In this document: one piece after another, positions 23,927 to 33,656 of the stretch | Layout of the letters: the number at the start of each line of letters is the position of its first letter | Numbering within the stretch: the stretch's first letter is position 1 | NCBI RefSeq assembly: GCF_015101885.1 | Contig: NZ_CP062941.1 | Location: 1-64,000, forward strand | Source: Massilia litorea | Lineage (GTDB): Bacteria; Pseudomonadota; Gammaproteobacteria; Burkholderiales; Burkholderiaceae_D | DNA length: 64,000 nt | Reading direction: 5' to 3' | Translations under genes and position numbers: made by a program | Notes under the pieces: generated by a model | Told to the model about the DNA's origin: nothing | The model's input: only the letters and a program-made list of their open reading frames with translations | The model's database searches: none

Positions 23927-25645
23927 GTGATTTCGAAACTCAAGAATGCCTTTGGCGGCGCCAGGTTCGGCGCCCTGCCCGGCCTGCCGCCGGCGCTGCG
24001 CAACAACCTGACGCCGCTGCTCGTGCTGGCGGTGGTCATTACCGCCGCCGTCATGATGTTCATGTGGCAGGACCAGGCCAACTACAAGCCGGTCTTCGGC
24101 GCCCGCGAAAAGGTCGCGGCCAGCGACATGATGACCGTGCTCGAAGCCGAGCACATCCCCTACCGCATCCATCCGGACAGCGGCCAGGTAATGGTGCCGT
24201 CCGGCGATCTGGGCAAGGTCCGCATGCTGCTCGCGGCGAAGGGCGTCACCGCCCAGCTGCCGGCGGGCCTGGAACTGATGGACAAGAACGATCCGCTGGG
24301 CGTGTCGCAGTTCGTGCAGGACGTGCGCTTCCGGCGCGGCCTGGAAGGCGAACTGGCGCAAAGCATCCTGACGCTGGACGCGATCGCGTCGGCGCGCGTG
24401 CACCTGGCGATCGCCAAGACCAATTCGTTTGTCGCCGGCGCCTCGGACCAGAGCTCGGCCTCGGTCGTGATCGCGACCAAGCCTGGCCGCACCCTCGGCA
24501 ACGAGCAGATTGCCGCCATCGTCAACATGGTCTCGGGCAGCGTCGCCAGCCTGTCCCCGGCGCGCGTGTCGCTGGTCGACCAGGCCGGTAACTTCCTGTC
24601 CTCGCGCGTCGACCTGGCCGAAGGCTTCGATGGCGCCTCCCAGGGCGACGCCGCCGCGCTGCGCGTGTCGAACGAAGTGCGCGCCAACGTGAACGAGCTG
24701 CTCGGTCCCGTACTGGGCGCGAACAACTACAAGGTCAGCGTCACCGCCGACATCGACAACGACAAGATCGAAGAGACCCAGGAAAAATACGGCGAAGCCC
24801 CGAAGGTCACCAGCGAAGCGATGCGCGAAGAGCTGGAAAAGAGCCGCCTCGCGATGGGCGTGCCGGGCACCCTGTCGAACCGTCCTCCGGTCGCTGCCGA
24901 TCCGGCCACCCCTGCCGCACCGGGCGCGGATGGCGCACCTGCCGCCGACAAGGGCAACGACAACGCCAACTCGCGCAAGAACGCGACCACCCGCCAGTAC
25001 GCCTACGACCGCGCGATCACCCAGATCAAGCGTTCGCGCGGCCGCCTGCGCAAGCTGTCGGTGGCGGTGGTGCTGAACAACGCCAGCGCGGCCAACGCGA
25101 AGACCGGCTACACCCCGGCCGAACTGGCGAACATCGAGAAGATGCTGCGCGGCGGCCTCGGTATCGACACGGCGCGCGGCGACGTTCTCGCCGTGTCGGC
25201 CCTGAGCTTCCCGAAAGCCGCTCCGGTCGAGCCGTGGTGGCAGGAGCGCGACACCATCGTCGACGCCACCGGCTACGGCCTCTGGATCGTCGGTGCCCTG
25301 CTCGGCTATCTGCTGCTGGCGCGTCCGATGCTGCGCACGGTGACGGCGCGCATGGCGCCGGCCCTGCCGGCCCCGGGTGCGGCCGGTGCCGGCCCGGCCG
25401 CCGCGCTGCCGAATGCGACGGCCGCTGCGGCCCCTGCCCTGGCCAACGCCGCGGCCGTGGGCGCATCGCCGAGCGGCGCGGCCGCGGTCGTGCCGCTGCT
25501 GGAAAACTATGATCTGCCGCCTGCGGGTTCCGCCGTGGATGTGATGGTCGATCACCTCAAGGTGCTGGCCGGTAAAGAGCCGGAGCGCGTTGCCGAAGTC
25601 GTCAAACAATGGGTGCAGAAAAAACATGGCCGAACTGAACAATAA
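23927..25645 (+). CDS. fliF: flagellar MS-ring protein FliF
   Basis: A 572-residue protein starting at a GTG. TM1 is at about residues 27-46 (LLVLAVVITAAVMMFM). The ring-building motifs RBM1-3 cover about 50-270 (YRIHPDSGQVMVPSGDLGKV, LEGELAQSILTLDAIASARV). A long flexible Ala/Pro stretch, TM2 at about 445-465, and the C-terminal FliG-binding tail (VMVDHLKVLAGKEPERVAEV) follow. It is somewhat longer than average in the linker. It overlaps fliG by 20 bases. Confidence 0.96.
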   Translation: MISKLKNAFGGARFGALPGLPPALRNNLTPLLVLAVVITAAVMMFMWQDQANYKPVFGAREKVAASDMMTVLEAEHIPYRIHPDSGQVMVPSGDLGKVRMLLAAKGVTAQLPAGLELMDKNDPLGVSQFVQDVRFRRGLEGELAQSILTLDAIASARVHLAIAKTNSFVAGASDQSSASVVIATKPGRTLGNEQIAAIVNMVSGSVASLSPARVSLVDQAGNFLSSRVDLAEGFDGASQGDAAALRVSNEVRANVNELLGPVLGANNYKVSVTADIDNDKIEETQEKYGEAPKVTSEAMREELEKSRLAMGVPGTLSNRPPVAADPATPAAPGADGAPAADKGNDNANSRKNATTRQYAYDRAITQIKRSRGRLRKLSVAVVLNNASAANAKTGYTPAELANIEKMLRGGLGIDTARGDVLAVSALSFPKAAPVEPWWQERDTIVDATGYGLWIVGALLGYLLLARPMLRTVTARMAPALPAPGAAGAGPAAALPNATAAAAPALANAAAVGASPSGAAAVVPLLENYDLPPAGSAVDVMVDHLKVLAGKEPERVAEVVKQWVQKKHGRTEQ

Positions 25646-26645
25646 CGACGAGGGCGTCGTCCTGACCCCGGTCGAGCAAGCTGCGATCGTCCTGCTGTCG
25701 ATCGGTGAAGAGCCGGCCGCCGCCGTGCTGCGCTGCCTCGAGCGCGACGAACTGATCGAACTGACCCAGGTGATGTCGCGCATGAGCGGCATCAAGGTCG
25801 ACTCGGTCAAGTACGCGGTCCAGAATTTCTTCGACGACTACCGCGAACAGAGCGGCCTGCACGGCGCCTCGCGTACCTATCTGAAGCGCTCTCTCGACCT
25901 GGCTTTGGGCAGCGACATCGCCAACAGCGTCCTGAACACGATCTACGGCGACGCGATCCGCCCGATGATGGCGCGCTTGCAGTACGCCTCGCCGAAGTGG
26001 TTGGCCGAATTCATCTCGCACGAGCACGTGCAGATGCAGGCCGTGTTCCTCGCCTTCCTGTCCCCGGCGCTGGCCGGCCAGATCATCGAAGGCCTGCCGG
26101 AAGCCAGCCGCGACCTGGTGCTGCTGAACCTGGCGCGTCTGGACGAGATCGACCGCGACCTGCTGAAGGAACTCGAAGACCTGGTCACGCGCTGCCTGTC
26201 CGCGCTCGACACGCAAAGTGCGAGCGTCGAAGGCGTGCGCCAGGTGGCCGAGATCCTGAACCGCCTGCCGAACAACCGCGCCGGCATGGTCGAACTGTTG
26301 CGCGCCCACGATCCGGACGTCGTGTCGCAGATCGAGATGTCGATGTACGACTTCTTCATCCTGTCGCGCCAGACCGAACAGGTCATCACGCGCCTGCTCG
26401 ACGACATCCCGCTCGAGCAGTGGGCGATCGCGCTCAAGGGCGCCGAGCCGGCCCTGCGCGACGCCATCCTGTCCGCGATGCCGAAGCGCCAGGCGCAGAG
26501 TTTCGAGGACCTGATGCGCCGTTCGGGTCCGGTGCCGATGTCGCGCATCGAGCAGACGCGCAAGGACATCATGGTTGCCGTGAAGGCGCTGGCCGACGCC
26601 GGCGAAATCGACGTGCAGCTGTTCGCCGAGGCTACTGCGGAATGA
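25626..26645 (+). CDS. fliG: motor switch protein FliG
   Basis: A 339-residue rotor protein that receives torque from MotA. It has FliG N, middle and C domains. Recognisable parts are EQAAIVLLSIGEEPAAAVLR, SPKWLAEFISHEHVQMQAVF (middle, EHPQ-like), AEILNRLPNNRAGMV and LAMPKRQAQSFEDLMRRSG-type C-terminal charged helix. The ATG at 25626 gives the normal length; an upstream in-frame start inside fliF is less likely. It overlaps fliH by 4 bases. Confidence 0.96.
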   Translation: MAELNNNDEGVVLTPVEQAAIVLLSIGEEPAAAVLRCLERDELIELTQVMSRMSGIKVDSVKYAVQNFFDDYREQSGLHGASRTYLKRSLDLALGSDIANSVLNTIYGDAIRPMMARLQYASPKWLAEFISHEHVQMQAVFLAFLSPALAGQIIEGLPEASRDLVLLNLARLDEIDRDLLKELEDLVTRCLSALDTQSASVEGVRQVAEILNRLPNNRAGMVELLRAHDPDVVSQIEMSMYDFFILSRQTEQVITRLLDDIPLEQWAIALKGAEPALRDAILSAMPKRQAQSFEDLMRRSGPVPMSRIEQTRKDIMVAVKALADAGEIDVQLFAEATAE

Positions 26646-27328
26646 AGCAATTCCGGCCTTATCACTTCCCGCCCCTGCACCAGGTGCGCGCCGCGAACGG
26701 TACCCTGCCTGCCGCCGGTGAGGGTGCGCCCTCGCAGGAGGACTGGGACAGCGCGCTGGCCGCCGGCTACCGCCAGGGCCAGCAGGACGGCTTCGACGCC
26801 GGCTACGAAGCCGCGCGCGCCGAAGGCTTTGCCCGCGGCCAGGAAGAAGGACTCGAGCGCGGCCTGGAAGAAGGCCGCGCCCAGGCGCTGGCCCACCTGG
26901 AGCAGATCGGCAAGCCGGTCGACAATGCCCTGAAAGCCCTGAAAAAACTGAAAAGCGATTTCAAGGCCGCCCAGCGCAAGGAAGTCGTCGACCTGGTCGG
27001 CAAGATCGCGCGCCAGGTCATCCGCGCCGAGCTGGCCCTGCAGCCGACCCAGCTGCTGGCCCTGGTCGACGAGGCCCTGGCCGCGATGCCGCCGGCGCGC
27101 GACACCGTCGAAGTGCTGATGAATCCGGAAGAACTCAAGCGCGTCAGCGAACTCGATCCGAAGCGCGTGAAGAAGTGGAGCCTGCTGGCCGACCCTTCCC
27201 TGGCGCCGGGCGAGATCCGCGTCAAGGCGGGCGACCACGAAGTCGATGCCGGCTGCCAGGGCCGCCTCGCCGCCTGCATGGACCAGGTGCGCGACGCTGT
27301 CGCGGGCACGGAAGAAGAACAGGCATGA
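26642..27328 (+). CDS. fliH: FliI regulator FliH
   Basis: A 228-residue protein with the hallmark GxxxG-rich helix (GYRQGQQDGFDAGYEAARAE, GFARGQEEGLERGLEEG). A C-terminal FliI-binding/stator-like domain follows (VVDLVGKIARQVIRAELALQ). It links the FliI ATPase to the C-ring. The ATGA overlap with fliG fixes the start. Confidence 0.94.
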   Translation: MKQFRPYHFPPLHQVRAANGTLPAAGEGAPSQEDWDSALAAGYRQGQQDGFDAGYEAARAEGFARGQEEGLERGLEEGRAQALAHLEQIGKPVDNALKALKKLKSDFKAAQRKEVVDLVGKIARQVIRAELALQPTQLLALVDEALAAMPPARDTVEVLMNPEELKRVSELDPKRVKKWSLLADPSLAPGEIRVKAGDHEVDAGCQGRLAACMDQVRDAVAGTEEEQA

Positions 27329-28641
27329 GCGATCTCCTCGCCTCCCTGCGTTCGCTCGACATCGGCGCGGTTCCGGTCGCGACGCCGACCGGCCGCCTGG
27401 TCGGCGCGCAAGGCCTGCTGCTGGAGTCCGTCGGCTGCAAGCTGCACACGGGCCAGCGCTGCCGCGTCGAACTCAATGACGGCGGCTGGCTCGATGCCCA
27501 GGTCGTGGGTTTCCGCGACAAGGTCTCCTACCTGATGCCGTTCAAGAAGTCGAACGGCCTGGCAACGGGCGCGCGCGTGCTGCCGGAGAAGTCCGCAGCG
27601 AGCCTGATGATCGGCCCGTCCTGGCTTGGCCGCATGGTCAATGGCCTCGGCGAAGAGATCGATGGCCTGGGCCGCCTCGGCGGCGACCAGCCCCTGAATT
27701 TCACCCCGCCGAAGGTCAACCCGCTGCGCAAGACGCCGGTGGACGAACCGCTCGACGTCGGTGTGCGCGCGATCAATTCGATGCTGACCCTCGGTAAAGG
27801 CCAGCGTGTCGGCCTGATGGCCGGTTCCGGCGTCGGCAAATCGGTGCTGCTTGGCCTGATCACGCGCCAGACCGTGGCCGACGTGATCGTGGTCGGCCTG
27901 ATCGGCGAGCGTAACCGCGAGGTGCGCGAATTCGTCGAGAAATCGCTTGGCCCCGAAGGCCTGAAACGTGCCGTGCTGGTCGTGGCGCCGGCCGACGAAT
28001 CGCCGATGATGCGCGTCATGGCCACCGAATTGTGCCATTCGGTCGCGGCCCATTTCCGCGACCGCGGCCAGAACGTGCTGTTGCTGGTCGACTCCCTGAC
28101 CCGCTATGCGATGGCGCTGCGCGAAGTGGCGCTGTCGCTGGGCGAACCGCCGGCCACGCGCGGCTATCCGCCGTCGGTGTTCTCGAACCTGCCGCAATTG
28201 GTCGAATCGGCCGGCAACGGCGAAAACCCGAACGGCAGCATGAGCGCCATCTATACCGTGCTGGCCGAAGGCGACGACCAGCAGGACCCGGTGGTCGACA
28301 CCGCGCGCGCGATCCTGGATGGCCACATCGTGCTCACGCGCGAACTGGCCGAGCGCGGACACTATCCGGCGATCGACGTCGCCCAGTCGATCAGCCGCTG
28401 CATGGCGCAAGTGGTGACGCCCGAGCATTCGAACGCGGCGCGCAAACTCAAGGCCGCGATGGCAAAGCATGCGCGCGTGCGCGACCTGATTCCGCTGGGC
28501 GCCTACACGCCGGGCGCCGATCCGGAAACCGACCGCGCCGTGCGCCTGCAGCCGCACATCGACGCCTTCCTGTGCCAGGGCACGCGCGAAGGCGCGCCGC
28601 TCGACACTTGCGTCACCCAGCTGCAAGGGATGATGGCATGA
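27325..28641 (+). CDS. fliI: flagellar export ATPase FliI
   Basis: A 438-residue F1-beta-like ATPase. Walker A MAGSGVGKSVLLG lies at about residue 168, Walker B is in VLLLVDSLTRYAMA, and the type III ATPase signatures GERNREVREFVE and EPPATRGYPPSVFSNLP are present. Start ATG overlaps the fliH stop. It energises and unloads export substrates at the gate. Confidence 0.97.
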   Translation: MSDLLASLRSLDIGAVPVATPTGRLVGAQGLLLESVGCKLHTGQRCRVELNDGGWLDAQVVGFRDKVSYLMPFKKSNGLATGARVLPEKSAASLMIGPSWLGRMVNGLGEEIDGLGRLGGDQPLNFTPPKVNPLRKTPVDEPLDVGVRAINSMLTLGKGQRVGLMAGSGVGKSVLLGLITRQTVADVIVVGLIGERNREVREFVEKSLGPEGLKRAVLVVAPADESPMMRVMATELCHSVAAHFRDRGQNVLLLVDSLTRYAMALREVALSLGEPPATRGYPPSVFSNLPQLVESAGNGENPNGSMSAIYTVLAEGDDQQDPVVDTARAILDGHIVLTRELAERGHYPAIDVAQSISRCMAQVVTPEHSNAARKLKAAMAKHARVRDLIPLGAYTPGADPETDRAVRLQPHIDAFLCQGTREGAPLDTCVTQLQGMMA

Positions 28642-29087
28642 CCCGGCGCGACCAGATTCAGAGCCTGGGCACGCTGGTCGACCTGCGCAGCCTCGAGGTC
28701 GACAAGCTGCAGACGGAACTCGCGCGACAGCAGGCGACGCGCGCGCGCTACCAGGCCAACCTGGAACGGCTGCAGGCGCTGGCCGAAGGCAGCGGCGCGT
28801 CAGGCAATCCCCCCGCGGGCCGCCTGGCGCCGGCGCTGGCCCTGAACTGCGGACAGTACAAGCAAGCCGTGTTCGCCATGGCCGACACCCACCGCACCGA
28901 CCTCCAGCTGCATGAGGCGAACATGGCGGTCTCGCAGCGCAACCTGGCGCAAGCCTGGACGCGCCGCGAACTGCTCGGCAAGGTGCTCGAGCAACAGCAG
29001 GACGCGCTGGCGCGCGAGCAGGATCGTGCCGCCCGCAAGCGCGAAGACGATATCGCCACCCAGTCGTGGCTGGCAGGCCGGGCGTAA
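28638..29087 (+). CDS. fliJ: flagellar export protein FliJ
   Basis: A 149-residue, largely coiled-coil protein (LRSLEVDKLQTELARQQATR, RRELLGKVLEQQQDALARE), as expected for the FliJ stalk that connects FliI to FlhA. Overlaps fliI by ATGA. Sequence similarity is low, as usual in this family; assignment rests on position and coiled-coil shape. Confidence 0.85.
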   Translation: MTRRDQIQSLGTLVDLRSLEVDKLQTELARQQATRARYQANLERLQALAEGSGASGNPPAGRLAPALALNCGQYKQAVFAMADTHRTDLQLHEANMAVSQRNLAQAWTRRELLGKVLEQQQDALAREQDRAARKREDDIATQSWLAGRA

Positions 29088-29108
29088 CGCCCCTCACAAG
29101 GAAAACTC

Positions 29109-30455
29109 ATGGCAACTATCGGCACCTATGACCCGACAACGACGGCCCAGGCACTGGCGCAAAGCTTTACCGCCGGCACCCAGCAGATCCTGACGCGCCA
29201 GACCGGAACCGCCACCGCCGTCCAGAAGGCATTGACGTCGCTGAGCTCGGCGCTGTCCGGTTTCCAGACCAGCCTCTCGGCCCTGACCGGCGTGGGCAAG
29301 AGCCTGTCGGCCAACAGCGCCCTCTTCAGCGACACGAGCGTTGCCAGCGCCACCGCGACGCCGACGGCCGCAGCCGGCACCTATTCGTTCTTCGTCGAGC
29401 AGGTCGCCACCGCGCACAAGCTGTCGTACAGCGGCATGACCGACTTTGCCGGCACGGGCTCGATCACGCTGGGCGTCGGCAGCGGCTCGTTCACGATCGA
29501 CCTCAGCACCAAGGCGACCTGGACCACGCGCGACCTGGCGGCGGCGATCAATGGCGCCACCGGCAACACCAGCCTGTCAGCCTCGGTCGTCACCACCGGC
29601 GCCACCTCCGAACTCGTGCTGAGCTCCACCGCCACCGGCGCGGCGAATACCATCAGCGTCAGCACCAGCGCCACCGCCGACACCGCACTGAAGACGAAAG
29701 TGGGCGCCGCGCCGACCCTGCTGTCGGCGGCACAGGACGCGATCGTGCACATCGGCTCGAGCAGCGGCACTGCCATTACCCAGCCCGGCAACACCTTCAA
29801 CGTGATCGACGGCGTCAGCATGACGCTGACGAAAGCGCAGGCCCCCGGCAGCACGCCGGTCATGCTCACCGTCGCCGCCGACGCGTCGAAAACGACCTCC
29901 AACGTCCAGGCCTTCGTCGACGCCTACAACAAGCTGAAGACGGCGATCGACGGCATGGTGAGCCCGGGCGACACCGTCAGCGGCGGCGCGGCCGGGGCCT
30001 TTGCCGGCGACAGCGGCGTACGCGCCCTGCGCGACCGGCTCGTCAGCCTGGTGCGCGGCAGCGGTGGGACCAGCCTGGCCGTGTTCGGCATCATCGCCAC
30101 CCGCGAAGGCACGCTTTCCGTCGACAACGCCAAGCTGACCAAGGCGCTGGCGGCCAACCCCACCGGACTCGATACCCTGATCGGCAGCAGCGGCGCCACG
30201 TCGACCGGCATCGCCGGCAAGCTCGACACCTACCTGAAGACCTGGACCAGCAGCAACGGCCAGATCAGCAGCCGCAAGGAGGCCGTCACCAAGCTGCAGG
30301 CGAGCTTGACGGATCGTCAAACCTCGCTCGACCGCCAGTACGACAGCGCCTACAAGCGCTACCTGGCGCAGTTCACGCAGCTGCAGTCCGTTCAAAGCAG
30401 CATGTCCTATAACACCTCGCTGTTCGACGCTTTGTTCAGCAGCGCCAAAGAGTAA
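29109..30455 (+). CDS. fliD: filament cap protein FliD
   Basis: A 448-residue cap protein. The N-terminal FliD_N part carries a long helix (ILTRQTGTATAVQKALTSLS). A Thr/Ser/Ala-rich beta middle follows, and then the FliD_C part (YNKLKTAIDGMVSPGD, LARFT-like YKRYLAQFTQLQSVQSSMSY). It lies directly after fliJ, as in Flag-2 loci (lafB). Ribosome binding site AAGGAAAA. Confidence 0.94.
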   Translation: MATIGTYDPTTTAQALAQSFTAGTQQILTRQTGTATAVQKALTSLSSALSGFQTSLSALTGVGKSLSANSALFSDTSVASATATPTAAAGTYSFFVEQVATAHKLSYSGMTDFAGTGSITLGVGSGSFTIDLSTKATWTTRDLAAAINGATGNTSLSASVVTTGATSELVLSSTATGAANTISVSTSATADTALKTKVGAAPTLLSAAQDAIVHIGSSSGTAITQPGNTFNVIDGVSMTLTKAQAPGSTPVMLTVAADASKTTSNVQAFVDAYNKLKTAIDGMVSPGDTVSGGAAGAFAGDSGVRALRDRLVSLVRGSGGTSLAVFGIIATREGTLSVDNAKLTKALAANPTGLDTLIGSSGATSTGIAGKLDTYLKTWTSSNGQISSRKEAVTKLQASLTDRQTSLDRQYDSAYKRYLAQFTQLQSVQSSMSYNTSLFDALFSSAKE

Positions 30456-30465
30456 ACTCATAGCC

Positions 30466-30855
30466 ATGTCCTATCAAGAAGCTTACGGTAATTATCATGC
30501 GGTCAATCTCGATGCGCAGACCTCGCGCGCGACTCCGGTCGAGCTTGTTTTACTGCTGACCGACGGCCTGCTCGACGAACTGGCGCGCGTGCGCGGCCAC
30601 ATCGTCGGCAAGCGTTACGAGCAGAAAGCGGCCGGCATCGACAAATGCTGCGAAATCATCAACGGCCTGGCCAGCTCGCTCGACTTCGAGCAGGGCGGCG
30701 AAGTCGTGGCCAACCTGGCCAACCTGTACGACTTCTGTTCCTCGCGCCTGCAGGGCGCGGGCATCAAGATGGATCCGGCGATGGTCGACGAAGTGGTCGG
30801 CGTGCTGACCACGATCCGCCAGGGCTGGCAAGGCGTGCAGGAACGCAATGCCTAA
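30466..30855 (+). CDS. fliS: flagellin chaperone FliS
   Basis: A 129-residue helical chaperone that prevents flagellin polymerising in the cytoplasm. Typical features are YGNYHAVNLDAQTSRATPVE, LVLLLTDGLLDELARVRGHI and LANLYDFCSSRL. It overlaps the next gene by 8 bases. Confidence 0.95.
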   Translation: MSYQEAYGNYHAVNLDAQTSRATPVELVLLLTDGLLDELARVRGHIVGKRYEQKAAGIDKCCEIINGLASSLDFEQGGEVVANLANLYDFCSSRLQGAGIKMDPAMVDEVVGVLTTIRQGWQGVQERNA

Positions 30856-31165
30856 AAGTGCTGCGATCGGCAAGCTGGCCGCCGCCTTCCACGATGCCGG
30901 CGCCACGCGCGACTGGGAACGCCTGGACGCCCTCGCCCGCGCCCTTCCGGCGCAGTTGTCCAGCCTCGGCGCGCGCGCTTCGTGGAGCCCGGCCGAACTG
31001 GCCGCGCTGGCGCAGCTGCGCGCGGCCCACGACGGCGCCGCCGCTGCCTGCGGCGTGGCGCTCGACACCCTCGGCGCGCGCCTTGCCGACATGCGTAACA
31101 ACAAGGATGGCTGGATCGCGTATGCGCTCACCAGCGAAACCGAATTAGCCGGACACCAAGAATGA
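30848..31165 (+). CDS. FliT-like small helical chaperone (LafD position)
   Basis: A 105-residue helical protein between fliS and fliK (TRDWERLDALARALPAQLSS). The slot is that of fliT, or lafD in lateral systems, encoding a FliD chaperone or regulator. Sequence similarity is too weak to prove it; context carries the call. Confidence 0.65.
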   Translation: MPKSAAIGKLAAAFHDAGATRDWERLDALARALPAQLSSLGARASWSPAELAALAQLRAAHDGAAAACGVALDTLGARLADMRNNKDGWIAYALTSETELAGHQE

Positions 31166-32337
31166 ATGTGACCCTGACCAACCTGAACCAGCCGGCCGCA
31201 TCCGCCTCATTGGCAAAAGGCGCAGCTCCCGCGGCGGCGAACGATGCCGCGTCGCCCGCCGCGCCCGTCGCGTCCGATACTGCAGGCGCGGCGCCTGCCC
31301 AAGCTGCGGCACTCGACGTCGGCCAGCCGATCCCGGCCCAGCCGGCGCTCGGCTTTGCCCAATGGCTCGGGCTCGACCAGCTGGCCGCGCCGGCCGCCGA
31401 CGCGGCCCCCGCCACACCGGACGGCGCGGTGGCCGCGGCCGAAGCCGACGCCGGGACTGCGGCCGACGAACAGCAAACCGCCGACACGCCCCTGCTGGGC
31501 GCAATGGCCATGTCGATGCCGCTGATGCCGGTCGCGCAAGCCACGCTGGCGGCGGTCGTCGCCGCGCTGCCGGGCGTACCGGCTGCTAAAGAATCCGAAC
31601 CAGCCGCCGATACCGACATTTCGCTCCCGGGCGCATCGGCCAGGACCGGGCGCGCCGAACCGGCCGCGCAGTCCACCATCGCCGCCGCGCCTGCGCTGCC
31701 GCTGACCCAGGCCGCCGTCGAGGCGGCACCGGCCAGCGCACCGAAAGCGGCACCGGTCACGCTGGCCGCCGACACCCCGGCAGCGAACGGCGACGCATCG
31801 CGGGACCAGGCCGCGCCGGCCGTCGAGCGGGGCACAGCGAACAGCTTCGGCGTGGCCGCACCGGCGCCTGGCGCCGCGCAGCGCACGGCCGATACGGTCA
31901 CGCTGTCGGGTCCACCGACCGCCTGGCGCCAGACCCTGCAGGAAGCGCTCGGCGAGCGCCTGCACCTGCAGGTCGGCAAGAACGCCGAGCAGGCCGTGAT
32001 CCGCCTCGAGCCGCCGATGCTGGGCCGCGTCGAGATCGCGATCCGTCACAGCGCCGGTTCGCTGGAAGTGCATATTTCGGCGACCAACGGCGAAGTGCTG
32101 CGCCAGCTGCAAAGCGTCAGCGAAGGCTTGCGCAACGACCTGGCCCAGCGCCAGTTCACCGACGTCGCGGTCAACATCGCCCAGGCGCCGCGTGGTGCGA
32201 GTTCGGCGCCGATGTTCGCCGGCGGCGAAGGCCGCGGGCGCCAGCAGGACGGCCGCCAGCAGGAGCAAACCCCGGGCGAAGCCCTCGCAGAAGCGAATAC
32301 CGGCAATTCCCCGTTCTCCTTGAACGGGCGCGGTTGA
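31162..32337 (+). CDS. fliK: hook-length control protein FliK
   Basis: A 391-residue protein with a long Ala/Pro-rich ruler (about 1-255) and a C-terminal Flg_hook domain: QVGKNAEQAVIRLEPPMLGR, VEIAIRHSAGSLEVHISATN and EGLRNDLAQRQFTDVAVNI. The end is Gln-rich. FliK measures hook length and triggers FlhB switching. Overlaps fliT by ATGA. Confidence 0.93.
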   Translation: MNVTLTNLNQPAASASLAKGAAPAAANDAASPAAPVASDTAGAAPAQAAALDVGQPIPAQPALGFAQWLGLDQLAAPAADAAPATPDGAVAAAEADAGTAADEQQTADTPLLGAMAMSMPLMPVAQATLAAVVAALPGVPAAKESEPAADTDISLPGASARTGRAEPAAQSTIAAAPALPLTQAAVEAAPASAPKAAPVTLAADTPAANGDASRDQAAPAVERGTANSFGVAAPAPGAAQRTADTVTLSGPPTAWRQTLQEALGERLHLQVGKNAEQAVIRLEPPMLGRVEIAIRHSAGSLEVHISATNGEVLRQLQSVSEGLRNDLAQRQFTDVAVNIAQAPRGASSAPMFAGGEGRGRQQDGRQQEQTPGEALAEANTGNSPFSLNGRG

Positions 32338-32375
32338 TCCGGACATTCGGCCGTAGCTAACTAACTGAACGAACA

Positions 32376-32855
32376 ATGAACAGCAAGATGAAAATGATTG
32401 TCGGCGTGTTCGCCGTCGTGCTCGTGGCAGCCGGTGCGGCCGGTGGCGCCATGTGGTGGATGAAGTCGCAGGAAGCCGCGCCCGGTGCGGAAAAAGTCGC
32501 GCACGCCGAGCCGAAAAAGGAAAAGAAGTCGGACAAGCCGGCCAAATACGTCACCCTCGACAAGGTGATCGTGATGCTCAAGCGCGGTCCGAACGAAACG
32601 ACCACGCACTACCTGTCGACCGACCTGGTGCTGGCGACCGACGAGGAAGGCGAGAAGCCGACCAAGGAACACCTGCCGCTGCTGCGCGCGGTCGCGGTGC
32701 GCTCGCTGTCGGCCTACACGCTGGCGGAAGCCTCGACGATGTCGGTCGAGCAGTATGCCGCGCAGCTGAACAAAACCTTCAATGCCAGTTATGCCAGCGA
32801 AGAACGGGAAAAACCGTTCGGCGAAGTCATGATCGGCAAGCTGATCGTCGAATAA
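32376..32855 (+). CDS. fliL: stator-associated membrane protein FliL
   Basis: A 159-residue protein with one TM helix (about 7-28) followed by a Lys-rich linker (AEPKKEKKSDKPAKY) and a periplasmic stomatin-like domain (YVTLDKVIVMLKRG, THYLSTDLVLATDEEGEKPT). It lies next to the motor genes, where it helps stator function. Confidence 0.92.
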   Translation: MNSKMKMIVGVFAVVLVAAGAAGGAMWWMKSQEAAPGAEKVAHAEPKKEKKSDKPAKYVTLDKVIVMLKRGPNETTTHYLSTDLVLATDEEGEKPTKEHLPLLRAVAVRSLSAYTLAEASTMSVEQYAAQLNKTFNASYASEEREKPFGEVMIGKLIVE

Positions 32856-32869
32856 GGCCCGGGGATCGA

Positions 32870-33610
32870 ATGGCCTATTCAGCCGACTACCTTGACGCCT
32901 CCTGCGCCAGCGACTACCAGGAGGCATCCGCTGCCGCCGGCATGAGCGCGCGCGAGGAGCAGCAGCACCTGGTCGCCTATGCGCCGCTGGTCAAGCGCAT
33001 CGTGCGCCAGTTGAATTCGCAAGTGTCCGGCGTGATGTCGCGCGAGGACATGGAGCAGATCGGCCTGATGGGCCTGTTGGAGGCGCTGCGCCGCTACGGC
33101 GCGCCCGACACCGGCTTCGGCAGCTTCGCCTCGCTGCGCATCCGCGGCGCCATCCTCGATGAGCTGCGCCGCCAGGACTGGCGCCCGCGCGCCGTGCGCC
33201 AGGACGCGCACCGCGTGCGCGACGGCCTGCGCGCCCTCACCCGCAACCTGGGCCGCGAGCCGACCCCGCAGGAAGCCGCCGATTCGCTCGGCATCACCCA
33301 GGAAGCGTATTACCAGCACCTGCTGGACGACGGCGCCGAAGAGATGCTGAGCTTCGACGAAGTCCTGCAGGAAGCGACCGAGAATGCCCACAGCACGCCC
33401 GGCCCGGAAGATTCCTTCATGGTGCGCCGCAGCCTGGAACAGGCATTGGGCGCGCTGTCCGAGCGCGAACAGCGCGTGATCCAGATGATCTATGAGTTCG
33501 AGCTCAGCTACAAAGAAATCGCCGCCGTGCTCGACCTGTCCGACGCCCGCGTCTGCCAGCTCAACAAGAGCGCGCTGGCCAAGATGAAGGCCGCCATCGG
33601 GGCGCGCTGA
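32870..33610 (+). CDS. fliA: flagellar sigma factor FliA (sigma-28)
   Basis: A 246-residue sigma factor. Region 2 is seen in LVAYAPLVKRIVRQLNSQVS, MSREDMEQIGLMGLLEALRR and RGAILDELRRQDWRPRAVRQ. Region 3 follows (EPTPQEAADSLGITQEAYYQ). Region 4 is EREQRVIQMIYEFELSYKEI with the HTH LDLSDARVCQLNKSALAKMK. It directs late flagellar transcription and is held off by FlgM encoded downstream. The slot equals lafS. Confidence 0.97.
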   Translation: MAYSADYLDASCASDYQEASAAAGMSAREEQQHLVAYAPLVKRIVRQLNSQVSGVMSREDMEQIGLMGLLEALRRYGAPDTGFGSFASLRIRGAILDELRRQDWRPRAVRQDAHRVRDGLRALTRNLGREPTPQEAADSLGITQEAYYQHLLDDGAEEMLSFDEVLQEATENAHSTPGPEDSFMVRRSLEQALGALSEREQRVIQMIYEFELSYKEIAAVLDLSDARVCQLNKSALAKMKAAIGAR

Positions 33611-33656
33611 CCACAACAAGAGAAACAACCATGATCCTCATCCAGAAAGGCCTGTC